The position numbers and the translations under genes were made by a program. From an uncultured Lachnospiraceae bacterium (lineage in GTDB: Bacteria > Bacillota > Clostridia > Lachnospirales > Lachnospiraceae), in the NCBI GenBank assembly GCA_948470335.1, contig CAOKOL010000005.1:1-64000 (forward strand): a DNA stretch of 64,000 bases, written 5' to 3'. Of this stretch, positions 36,979 to 45,135 are shown in pieces. Each line of letters starts with the position of its first letter. Positions within the stretch are counted from its first letter, which is position 1. The notes below the pieces were generated by a model. It worked only from the letters and a program-made list of their open reading frames with translations. It was not told where the DNA came from and ran no database searches.

Positions 36979-37017
36979 GGCGCTTTATGCGCCTGCGTGG
37001 TGCGGCCCGGAGGCCGC
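36979..37017 (-). other. Two hairpins between adhesin and pilin genes
   Basis: GCGGCC..GGCCGC (37002-37017) and GGCGC..GCGCC (36979-36993) lie in the 108-bp gap and could stabilise the pilin transcript 5' end after processing or weaken read-through from the adhesin. Neither has a good T-run. Confidence 0.5.
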
Positions 37018-37028
37018 TGAAAATAGGA

Positions 37029-40000
37029 TCATCCTCTGATTTTCAGCACCTCCTCCGCATGTTTTTTCTTATATAAAATCAGCGCCGCCGCCATCATCAG
37101 CAGTGTTCCGCCGATCGTATACCAATAGGTTCCGATGCCTCCGGTGGAGGGAAGTTCGTAAAGTTCTATATTTTTCACTTTCAATATGATGTTTTTGCCA
37201 TCTTCCGCTTCAATTCCCGCAACGCCGTTATTCGAACCCAGACTTACGGTGCCGTCTGTATTCATCGTAAATTTCACCGGCTCTTTCAGCAGGGAATACC
37301 CTGCCGGGGATTTGATTTCAGAAAGTGTATAATCACCCGGAATCAGGTTATGGATCGTCAGGTTTCCGCCTGCATCCACGCTCAGATCCGCCTGCGTCTC
37401 AACCTTTTCACTGCTTACATTGCCGACTGCGGGAACCAGAATCCATTTCTGTGCGGGGGTGTTATTTGCAGTCCACAGATGAATGGTTGCCCCTTCGTAA
37501 GGCTCTCCCCCGCTCAGATCCATGTGCCATTCATTTGCAGAACCGGCCGTTGACGGCCAGATATAAGAACCGGCGCCGGCATCCGTCACACGCCATTTCT
37601 GGTTGCCATTGGGTTCATTGTTGCTCCACACATGAATTTTGGCTCCATCATATTTATTTCCGCCCTCCAGGTCCAGCCATTTTCCGGAGCCCACGTTCAG
37701 GAAGCTTTTCAGATCTCCGCCCTGCTCTTTTACCTCAAACAGCTGGAGCGAATTCCCGTTTCGTTTCTTCAATACCGGAACGGCGCCGTCCCAATTTCCA
37801 TTGATCTCCACTACATATGAAGGATCTGACGCAAAAGCGATATAATACTTTCCGATCAGCGCAGGATCCGCTTCTTCTTCCGTATATGCCGTATAGCCCT
37901 CCCCTTCCTTATAAGTAAAGTGAACCGTCTGGCCCCGGGAATCCCGGATGGTGAAAACGGCATCTGATAACGGTTGATTTCCGCTCTCATCCACTTTCCG
38001 AAGCTTCATCAGCGTATCAGGATAAAATCCGCTGTCATGGAATTTGGATTCATACAGGGAAACGGACATCTCCTCAGCTTTCGGCATCTCCAAATTCAGG
38101 ATAACCGTCTTTACCAGTTTTTCAGGGTCTGCTTCATCGTAAACCGGCATACCGTCCGAATCTATGGTATCGTCGTAACCACTGTCCCGTTTGGTGGCAT
38201 TCAGCGCAGAAATCTTCGTGTCGCCGTCGTTCGTAAAGCGCACGGCAAATGTTCCCGCCGGCAGGTCAGTAAATTTGTAACATCCCGCTTCATATGCGCC
38301 GGGCTTTTCTCCGCTTGCGGCCCGTACGCTGATCTGCTGTCCTGTTTCAATGGCAATCGGTGTATCCGTATTTGGATAACAAACATTTTCATAAGAGGCT
38401 TCTTCTTCCGGATTTCCGTTTTCCTTTAATTTCAGCAGCTCCACTTTGATACCGGATATTCTGACTTCTGTGTCCAGATCATTCTGAATTCCGTCCCGGT
38501 TGTAATCCATCCAGGTCAGGCCCTCCAAAGTCCGTCTGACCGTGGGCGTTTCCGTAATCGTTGTGGTGTCGCCGCTGGAAAGCAGGTTGACAAAATAGTT
38601 ATTCTTTTTGTCATTATCCGAAACACCTGGTTCCAGCTTAATCTTCAGTTCAATATTAACACTCTTATGAGGCTCCAGCGCTCCGATCACCGCCCAGGCT
38701 GCCGGATGGGGCTGCTGCTGCGTACCCGCAGGAATGGCAATGGTTCCGTCTGCACTGATCGTCGTCCGTTCCCATGTTTCTATTTCTTCCACCGGTACAT
38801 CTTTAGTCGTTTTGTCTTGATACGCTTCATCAAAGGTATAATAAATAGCAAGTTTGCCGGGATCACACTTACCGGTATCCAGCTTCCACTCCGCAAAGGT
38901 ATAAGTGCCGGTAAAATGACTGCCGTTTTTACCATTCGCAGGCATGGTATCCATCATACCCACCACGGCTCCCGTATCGGCATTATTGTTGAAATACACC
39001 ATATAATCAATGATGCCGTCTTCGTCTACCACTTTCTGTCTGGTATATTTTCCGAAAGAGCTGGCGCTTCCACGGACCACGGTTATGCCTGCTTTTGCAT
39101 GTTTTTCCGCCGTACTCATAGGATCGCGTATATCCCGTGGCGTCGTAATATAAACTACGTTTTCCAGGTCCGTCGTGCCGGTGGGAATATCCTGCTCCGG
39201 GTTGCCTTTCACGCCGATGTCCGTGGAATAGTAGATCGGCGCCATGGGTTTACCGATTGTTACGTCCTTGATCACCCAGGTCAGTGTCTGCGTCCCGTCG
39301 CTGTTTGTCACAACTGCCGGCTCTGTCGGTACCGGATCCGGGAACAAGGCTCCATCATCAGAATCGACAACAATATTTCCTTTGACGCCGCCCAATTTTG
39401 AAGTCTGTTCATATTTTCCTCCAAAATAAGCGCTGCCAGGCTTGTAGGTCATATATTTCGGCAGGGTATCCACAATTGTGATATTGGCAGTATTCTTAAA
39501 CTGATCTTCGGACCCTTCAGGCCCCTGATAGATCCGATCATAATAGGTCTCCGGCTGCAGCTTAAAATCTGCTACCCGCTGATCCGCATCCAGATTAAAC
39601 GTCTTTTTTTCTTCTCCTTTTTCATCTGTCTGCAGCAGATTTTTGGTAATCTTTGTTTTATATCCGATGATCAGCAGAGTATCGCCCCAGTGATACCAGT
39701 CGGAGTTGTGGGTGCCTTCGATGCCGCTTCCGTCCGGCCGGTAGGTTTCCTTCGTATAAAAAATACTGCCGTCAATGTTTGCGCTGGTATAATGGCCACA
39801 GTTCCACAGTTTATCACCCAATATCAGTTTCGGGAGATTCAGATCCGGATTTTCCTGAAGATCAATATCTCCCGGAGACATTCCCAGCTTCTCAAACATC
39901 TCCTTCGTCCAGACACGGGAGGTGGATGCCAGCATAAAAGTCTGACCGGCCAAATCCATATCGTCCCTGACCTTTGCCTTGTAATAACAGCGGTAATAAG

Positions 40001-42923
40001 GATCGGATACAGTCACTTCACTGCCCGGACCTACAAAGCAAATCAGCATACCCACACATGTTTTCCCTTTCGGTATCTGATCCAGGCTGTCATAAAATTC
40101 CAGACTGTCCTCGTAAGTCGTTTTCAGTTCTTCATCGCTGCTCCAGTCGCTTCCGTCTTTTTTAGTGGCATAATAAAAACGGACATTTTCTTCTGCCTTT
40201 TCTATATTGTTTTCATCATATCCGTTCAGAGCCGCCCCGCCTTCCAGATGCAGAAACCAGTCCTCTTTCTCCAGCTCCAGGGCGCTGCCGTAAAATTTCA
40301 GAAGCGTGGTTCCCAGATACATCCGATTTTCTTCGATCCGGTTCGGGTTATAAGACAAGCCGCCCATCAGATTCAGTTCCGTTCCTACGGCCGCATAATC
40401 CCGGCCATCCCGGTTATCCTCAACACCGCACCCCAGTTCAAAAGCCTTTGCGTCCGCATACCGCACTCTGTTCTGCAGATATCCGCCCACTGTCAGCTCC
40501 AGTGTACGGGTCTCCCGGTCGTCATCCGTTACCATCTGCTGGAAACCGTTCTCACCCTGTACCATCGTCTCTCCGCTAATGGTGGTTACTTTCAAGCCGC
40601 CTGCCTCCGCCGTAGTCGCAAAGGATCCCTCACCATAGGTATCTACAATATCATAATTCGGCTTTATGCCATCTCCTTCTTTTTTATTAAAGGGCTGGAT
40701 CAGCCAGATCTCGCCGGATGAGAAACAGCCCACGTTAGGACCATACGTAACCAAAGTTCCCCCATCTCCGTTCAGAGTGGGCATTTTCTGCGTATCGATC
40801 TCATAGCCGCTGACCGTTATGTGAATCGTATCTCCCTCCTGGCTGGCAGTCCAACTGCCGCCGTTATAACAGGCAGTTTTACCCCCGCCTTTGTTATAGG
40901 GCGCATAGGGCGTCGCTTTCAGCCGGTCGTCTATCTGGCGGCCGTCCTTATTCTGGCTGCCGAAATCTTTCCAGTCCACTTCATTATAGCTCCACAGAAG
41001 GGGCGCATAAGCGGCATCCTCTATCACCTGGTCTACCTGATAACCGCTGCCTTCCTTCGGTGTATTGATCGTATATTTTGATGACAGCTTCAAATCAAAG
41101 GTGATATCGCCTCCGTCCGGCAGCTCAATACCCTTTAAGCCTTTTGAAGCGTTGTCATTATAGAGCTGCAGCGTTATCCCCAGCTTCATGGCCCGGCCCG
41201 GCAGGGGCTTTACGATATCCGTATTGGCGGCAATATCTTTATATTGCGCCATCCAGGCTTCGTCCCCCTGGAAGTAAAAATCAGCCGCATAAGAAGAATC
41301 ACCTTTTACCTGAATATTGTATTTCGGCGCGGCCGTTATCTCCACTTCATCTGCGGTAACAGACTTTTTCTCGACAGCCGGCTGGCCGTCAATTTTATGT
41401 TCTTCCTTATCACAGGGTCCGTCCCAGGCGCCTCCCTCCATAGCGGCGCTGATAATGGGGGCAAATGTTTCACCGTTTTTCATAGACCGGACAAAAATCG
41501 TCAGATTTTCGCCGAAATCACCCGGCACTACCGAATGATTTCCCTCGGAAGGAAGCAGCAGTTTATGGCAGGTCAGCACCTGGCATTCTTTCTGCTCGCC
41601 GTTGACGGTTCGCGTCTCCTTAGTTACCACCGGCTGATAACCTTCCGTCTGGTCCATCCACGCCATAGCCGTCTGTTCGAAAACCGCTTCCTGTTCACTC
41701 ACGGGCAGCACAAACTCCAGTTTGACACGGGCCTGACCGTAGCTTTTGGCAAGATCCCAGGTTTTCATATTGACATTAAAATTATAAGTAACCGTGTCGA
41801 AGGTGCGGACCAGATTATCTTCCGCCGTCGTATCGTTGCCCCGGCCTTCTGTTTCATCAAAAGGCGCAGAACCGGTAGCTATGCTGCTAATCTTAATTTC
41901 ATTTACATAGGCTTCGTCCGGTTTCATAATATCCCATGTCGTTTCCTCCAGCGTACCCGTCCACAGCCATTCATACACAAACAGCGCTTCGGCGTTTGTC
42001 ACTGCCAGTTTCTGTTCTTCGGTCAGCTTGTCGTAAGCTTTTTTCGCCTCTGCCGCCTGCCGGCTCAGCTTTTCATAATAGGCATCATATCCGTCCTCAT
42101 CCCCCGCATCCTGAAACGCGGAGAATTTCTCCATAATTTCTTCCGGTGAAGGCAGCGCATCAATCAGCGCGATCACCTCGTCCACCTGCGCCTGTTCTTC
42201 CTCGGTCAGACCTTCCTCCGTACTTTCGACTTCTGTGCTTTCTTCTTCCGCACTCTCCGTTTCGGTGCTCTCGGCTTCGGATGTTATCTCACTTTCGCTC
42301 TCACTTTCAGAGGAATCCGCCTCTGTCGTTCCGGCCGGAGACTCTGTTTCCGCTGTGGATTGTTCCGCTTCGGAGGTTTCGGTTTCGGATGCTTCCGTCC
42401 CGGAACCTTCCGAATTGTTATCATTTATTTCCTCGTCCTCTGCCGGTACCTCACCGGAAAAGCAGTCGCCCGAATGAACATGTTCTTCTTTTCCGCAGCT
42501 CAATGTTTCGGTTTCCGTATAACATACGTCCGTATGGCTGTGACCTTCCCCTTCATCCTGACCGCAGACCAGCGCAGGTTCTCCGTAACAGGCGTCCTCA
42601 TGGGCATGATCCGCGCCTTCTTCCATACCGCAGGTCAGTTCAGGATCCCCATAGCAGTCTCCACCATGACTATGACCTCCGTCTTCTTCCATGCCGCAGG
42701 TCAGCTGTTCTTCGTATGTATAGCATGTTTCATCATGCGTATGCTCCTCCTGACCGCAGGCCGGATTTCCTTTTTCTGTCAGCGCAGAGCCATACTGCGT
42801 CAGACCGCCTGCCACGGTGCTGATTACCAGCACAGCCAGCAGGACCCATGCCAGGATCGCTTTCCTGTTTTTCCTGTGGCGCTTATTCAGCTCATCCAAA
42901 TACTCTCTCGCAAGTTTCTGCAT
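37029..42923 (-). CDS. Giant LPXTG adhesin with Cys/His repeats, SdrD-B-like and ricin-type modules
   Basis: The 1964-residue protein is the probable pilus tip or largest surface adhesin. In order: signal anchor (about 20-45); five Cys/His units (about 55-165, C-G-x-E-E...H-x-H...C-Y); Glu/Ser/Thr-rich spacer (165-250); helical segment; a long beta-rich region (330-1460) with no family I can name; an SdrD-B-like module (1466-1638, GLTWMDYNRDGIQND); a ricin-type carbohydrate-binding trefoil (about 1690-1831, FLNVGSGKWLDLEGG, QKWRVT, QKWILVP); a SpaA/Cna-B module (about 1845-1890, YTLSEIKSPAGY); LPSTGG at about 1922; membrane helix and tail. GGAAGG precedes the start. It is cotranscribed with the signal peptidase upstream and pilin downstream. 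Confidence 0.9.
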   Translation of the reverse strand: MQKLAREYLDELNKRHRKNRKAILAWVLLAVLVISTVAGGLTQYGSALTEKGNPACGQEEHTHDETCYTYEEQLTCGMEEDGGHSHGGDCYGDPELTCGMEEGADHAHEDACYGEPALVCGQDEGEGHSHTDVCYTETETLSCGKEEHVHSGDCFSGEVPAEDEEINDNNSEGSGTEASETETSEAEQSTAETESPAGTTEADSSESESESEITSEAESTETESAEEESTEVESTEEGLTEEEQAQVDEVIALIDALPSPEEIMEKFSAFQDAGDEDGYDAYYEKLSRQAAEAKKAYDKLTEEQKLAVTNAEALFVYEWLWTGTLEETTWDIMKPDEAYVNEIKISSIATGSAPFDETEGRGNDTTAEDNLVRTFDTVTYNFNVNMKTWDLAKSYGQARVKLEFVLPVSEQEAVFEQTAMAWMDQTEGYQPVVTKETRTVNGEQKECQVLTCHKLLLPSEGNHSVVPGDFGENLTIFVRSMKNGETFAPIISAAMEGGAWDGPCDKEEHKIDGQPAVEKKSVTADEVEITAAPKYNIQVKGDSSYAADFYFQGDEAWMAQYKDIAANTDIVKPLPGRAMKLGITLQLYNDNASKGLKGIELPDGGDITFDLKLSSKYTINTPKEGSGYQVDQVIEDAAYAPLLWSYNEVDWKDFGSQNKDGRQIDDRLKATPYAPYNKGGGKTACYNGGSWTASQEGDTIHITVSGYEIDTQKMPTLNGDGGTLVTYGPNVGCFSSGEIWLIQPFNKKEGDGIKPNYDIVDTYGEGSFATTAEAGGLKVTTISGETMVQGENGFQQMVTDDDRETRTLELTVGGYLQNRVRYADAKAFELGCGVEDNRDGRDYAAVGTELNLMGGLSYNPNRIEENRMYLGTTLLKFYGSALELEKEDWFLHLEGGAALNGYDENNIEKAEENVRFYYATKKDGSDWSSDEELKTTYEDSLEFYDSLDQIPKGKTCVGMLICFVGPGSEVTVSDPYYRCYYKAKVRDDMDLAGQTFMLASTSRVWTKEMFEKLGMSPGDIDLQENPDLNLPKLILGDKLWNCGHYTSANIDGSIFYTKETYRPDGSGIEGTHNSDWYHWGDTLLIIGYKTKITKNLLQTDEKGEEKKTFNLDADQRVADFKLQPETYYDRIYQGPEGSEDQFKNTANITIVDTLPKYMTYKPGSAYFGGKYEQTSKLGGVKGNIVVDSDDGALFPDPVPTEPAVVTNSDGTQTLTWVIKDVTIGKPMAPIYYSTDIGVKGNPEQDIPTGTTDLENVVYITTPRDIRDPMSTAEKHAKAGITVVRGSASSFGKYTRQKVVDEDGIIDYMVYFNNNADTGAVVGMMDTMPANGKNGSHFTGTYTFAEWKLDTGKCDPGKLAIYYTFDEAYQDKTTKDVPVEEIETWERTTISADGTIAIPAGTQQQPHPAAWAVIGALEPHKSVNIELKIKLEPGVSDNDKKNNYFVNLLSSGDTTTITETPTVRRTLEGLTWMDYNRDGIQNDLDTEVRISGIKVELLKLKENGNPEEEASYENVCYPNTDTPIAIETGQQISVRAASGEKPGAYEAGCYKFTDLPAGTFAVRFTNDGDTKISALNATKRDSGYDDTIDSDGMPVYDEADPEKLVKTVILNLEMPKAEEMSVSLYESKFHDSGFYPDTLMKLRKVDESGNQPLSDAVFTIRDSRGQTVHFTYKEGEGYTAYTEEEADPALIGKYYIAFASDPSYVVEINGNWDGAVPVLKKRNGNSLQLFEVKEQGGDLKSFLNVGSGKWLDLEGGNKYDGAKIHVWSNNEPNGNQKWRVTDAGAGSYIWPSTAGSANEWHMDLSGGEPYEGATIHLWTANNTPAQKWILVPAVGNVSSEKVETQADLSVDAGGNLTIHNLIPGDYTLSEIKSPAGYSLLKEPVKFTMNTDGTVSLGSNNGVAGIEAEDGKNIILKVKNIELYELPSTGGIGTYWYTIGGTLLMMAAALILYKKKHAEEVLKIRG
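42430..42760 (-). repeat. Cys/His repeat region in the adhesin gene
   Basis: Tandem, divergent units of about 57-66 bp encode CGxE(E)...HxH...xCY motifs, each likely able to bind a metal or form a disulfide. They lie right after the membrane/signal part. Confidence 0.75.
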
Positions 42924-43022
42924 TTTTCCACCTTCCTAACGCATCGTTTCAAAACTTCTCCCGGTCTGCCGCCGCACCTGCTTTCCGGTCGTCTGCAGCG
43001 TCTTTCCGGACGATTCGGAAGC

Positions 43023-43625
43023 TCACTTCCAAAACTCTATACCGGTCACGGGCCACACCCTGCACACCGCCCTGCCCACAATCTGATCCTGCTTCACGTA
43101 CCCTACGGATACGGACCGGCTGTCTATGGATACGGCCCTGTTGTCTCCCAGCACGAACAGCATTCCCTCCGGCACCCGGCAGGGAAATTCCAGTTCACAT
43201 TCTCCCGGACTTTTCTCTGCCACATATGGTTCTTCGAGCATGCTGCCATTGATATATACGTTGCCTTCCCCGTCGATCTCTATCTCATCTCCCGGACTTC
43301 CTATGGCCCGTTTCAGGAGTATCCTTCCGTTATGATAAAATCCTGTGATATCCCCTGTCCTGATCTCCTCTGTCCGGCGCAGAATCACAAGCTGACCGTC
43401 CGCCAGCGTGGGATCCATGCTGCTGCCGTCCACTCTGATCAGTGCAAACAGTCTGGTGAACACCAGCACGGTCACGGTCACAGCCGCAGCCAGTGCCACC
43501 GCCATATTCCAGAGGGTTCTCCGGAATGCGCATATGGCTTCCTCTCTGGCCAGCTCGGCCCGCAGACTCTCGATAGAGGGAATCACCAGTTCTTCTTTTT
43601 TGGCGCTCCTTCTTGCGGCGGTCAT
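43023..43625 (-). CDS. lepB: Signal peptidase I (LepB-type)
   Basis: The 200-residue protein has a cytoplasmic segment and one membrane helix (about 40-62), the catalytic Ser in VDGSSMDPTL and Lys in LLKRAIGSPGDEI, and the C-terminal block VLGDNRAVSIDSRSVGYV with QIVGRAVCRVWP, the standard Ser-Lys family. The start at 43625 overlaps the stop of the coiled-coil gene (ATGA), so it is translated by coupling. A LepB dedicated to a pilus locus alongside a SipW peptidase suggests separate processing of two secretory classes. It directly precedes the giant adhesin. Confidence 0.9.
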   Translation of the reverse strand: MTAARRSAKKEELVIPSIESLRAELAREEAICAFRRTLWNMAVALAAAVTVTVLVFTRLFALIRVDGSSMDPTLADGQLVILRRTEEIRTGDITGFYHNGRILLKRAIGSPGDEIEIDGEGNVYINGSMLEEPYVAEKSPGECELEFPCRVPEGMLFVLGDNRAVSIDSRSVSVGYVKQDQIVGRAVCRVWPVTGIEFWK

Positions 43626-43972
43626 CTGCGTACGCTGATCCTGCCGTGGGTGATGGGGATGATCCGTCCGGCGCCGGCCGCCAGCCTGTGGCCTGCCGTC
43701 TCCGGCATTGCGCGGGATTTCCATTCTTCCACTTCGTTTTTCAGCATGGCGATCTTTTCGTCTTTCTGGTTCAGGCGCTCATCTTTTACGTCCAGCTTTT
43801 TCTTTAACCGCTCATAGCTTTCCATAATCGTGGCCATCTGTTCCTGCAAAGCATCCAGCTGTTCCCTCAGCCTTCCGGATTCCTGTTCAAGACGTTCCGC
43901 TTCCTCACATTCCATTAAAAGCATCTGTAAAAGCTCTCTGCGTTTTAATCTGCGTAATTCTTTATCTGCCAT
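43622..43972 (-). CDS. Small coiled-coil protein of the pilus locus
   Basis: The 116-residue protein is highly charged and almost certainly helical (LRRLKRRELLQMLLMECEEAERLEQ, then heptad-rich LREQLDALQEQMATIMESYERLKKKL and KNEVEEWKSRA), with a Pro/Gly-rich C-terminus. No signal peptide or membrane helix is visible. It overlaps lepB by 4 bp and follows the 157-residue protein, so it belongs to the same unit. A cytoplasmic scaffold or regulatory partner is possible; I do not recognise a family. GGAGG precedes the start. Confidence 0.65.
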   Translation of the reverse strand: MADKELRRLKRRELLQMLLMECEEAERLEQESGRLREQLDALQEQMATIMESYERLKKKLDVKDERLNQKDEKIAMLKNEVEEWKSRAMPETAGHRLAAGAGRIIPITHGRISVRR

Positions 43973-44013
43973 GGGATCCTTCCTCCTTTTTCCGCCCTTT
44001 GATGTTTCGCTCT

Positions 44014-44487
44014 CTATTCTGATACGGTTTTTTGCTCTGTTCGATCCAGTACGCCGTCGATCAGCTTCATCAGCTCCAGTGCCGACCGGAAAGGAATCTC
44101 CTCCCCTGTCTCCATGCAGGTTACAAGTCCCTGCCAGGTACTGTGCTGCCGGTGCCGTACCCAGATCACGAAAGTTCCCAGATCACCGTGCTGCCGCAAT
44201 AATTCTTCATCGCTCATTACTTTCGCCATCCTCTCCGCCGTTTCCGATCTGCCGGCTTTTTTCCGTGCCGCCTTCTCAAAGCTTGGCTCCCTCGTTCCCC
44301 GGTGGGGAAATCCCAGCATGTCAAACAGTGCTTCCGCTTTTCTCAAAACGTCTTCAAATCCGAAGAAGGGGAGTCCCTCTCTTTCATATCCGTGGAATAG
44401 TGTTCCTTCTATATTTCCTTTTGTTCTTCTATCCACACACAGGACAATTCCGTTGGGTGAACCGATATAAACCTTTGCCGTACCCAC
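44014..44487 (-). CDS. Unknown protein at the head of the pilus unit
   Basis: The 157-residue protein starts with GTG behind GGTGG. It is soluble and contains VYIGSPNGIVLCVDRRTKGNIEGTLF near the N-terminus and HRQHSTWQGLVTCMETGEEIPFRSALELMKLIDGVLD at the C-terminus, a pattern resembling small domains found beside surface or regulatory genes, but I do not know the family. It is the first gene of the pilus unit and lies 41 nt from the coiled-coil gene, so it is probably cotranscribed. Confidence 0.6.
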   Translation of the reverse strand: MGTAKVYIGSPNGIVLCVDRRTKGNIEGTLFHGYEREGLPFFGFEDVLRKAEALFDMLGFPHRGTREPSFEKAARKKAGRSETAERMAKVMSDEELLRQHGDLGTFVIWVRHRQHSTWQGLVTCMETGEEIPFRSALELMKLIDGVLDRTEQKTVSE

Positions 44488-44560
44488 CCTGTTCCACCAC
44501 CTTCGAATGCTTTTTTATGTTCCGGCACTTCTTTTTCACTTTTATAGCACTATTGTAACA

Positions 44561-44578
44561 ATCCGAGAATCAACGGAT
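44561..44578. promoter_or_regulatory. Inverted repeat in the pilus-unit promoter region
   Basis: ATCCG-8 nt-CGGAT lies about 75 nt upstream of the first pilus-unit gene, near TATAAA/TACAAT-like hexamers whose spacing is not convincing. It is a candidate operator for the BTAD regulator. The 240 bp from 44488 to 44728 hold no other gene I can support on the minus strand. Confidence 0.3.
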
Positions 44579-44764
44579 AAATCAATAAAACAGGGTTTTG
44601 TGCGTCGTATCAGAATTTTTTTGACGATTCGCATGTTCAAAGGAGGGGAGGAAGAAATAACGTGAATTCCATTGAAAGATCTTAGCATTCGGGCACCTTG
44701 ATAATTTAATAGACTTCATACCCTGACTATGATATCCTACCTGCAGAAAGGAAGAATAATTGTG

Positions 44765-44992
44765 ATGACCAATGATACATTCCTGCATTCCATCTCCGCT
44801 ATGATGGATGAAAAGTTTACGGCATTCGACAAACAGATGGATCAGAAATTTGATGTATTCTGTGGTGAATTTGACCGGAAGTTTGGTGCGTTCCGCGATG
44901 AAGTTGACAGAAGGGATATCCATAATCTGAGCGATTCCATAGAAACAATCGTTGAAGTACTGCGGGTCCACGACCTGATACCGCAATCATAA
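44765..44992 (+). CDS. Small coiled-coil protein (75 aa), possible
   Basis: The plus-strand frame (MTNDTFLHSISAMMDEKFTAF...) has a GAAAGGAAG site upstream and encodes repeats FDKQMDQKFDVF, FDRKFGAFRDEVDRR that look like a coiled coil, ending SIETIVEVLRVHDLIPQS. It would be made opposite to the pilus genes, in the space between the pilus unit and the BTAD gene. A real gene is plausible but unproven. Confidence 0.45.
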   Translation: MTNDTFLHSISAMMDEKFTAFDKQMDQKFDVFCGEFDRKFGAFRDEVDRRDIHNLSDSIETIVEVLRVHDLIPQS

Positions 44993-45100
44993 CCGAATTA
45001 CACAGTGATATCATAAACGAAAGTGTGACGTCTGTTAAATCATCAAAGGCTTTGCGCTTTTTAATTTGCAGGAAGCGGCGGCCTGCCTGCGGCAGTACGG

Positions 45101-45128
45101 AAAAGGGACCGTGTAAAACCCACGGTCC
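45101..45128 (-). terminator. Rho-independent terminator after the BTAD regulator
   Basis: GGACCGTG (45106-45113) and CACGGTCC (45121-45128) form an 8-bp stem with a 7-nt loop, followed on the minus strand by CTTTTCC. It separates the regulator from the pilus unit. Confidence 0.8.
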
Positions 45129-45135
45129 GCACCCT

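Noticed and set aside
42360..43817. 485-codon plus-strand frame opposite adhesin and lepB
   Set aside because: Spans several real genes on the other strand and lacks domains.
44503..44828. Inverted 8-bp match (TCGAATGC/GCATTCGA) as invertible promoter border
   Set aside because: An 8-bp match is expected by chance over such a distance, and it cuts into a possible gene.
44582..44986. 134-codon minus-strand frame
   Set aside because: No ribosome site; overlaps the more plausible small plus-strand frame and the promoter region.
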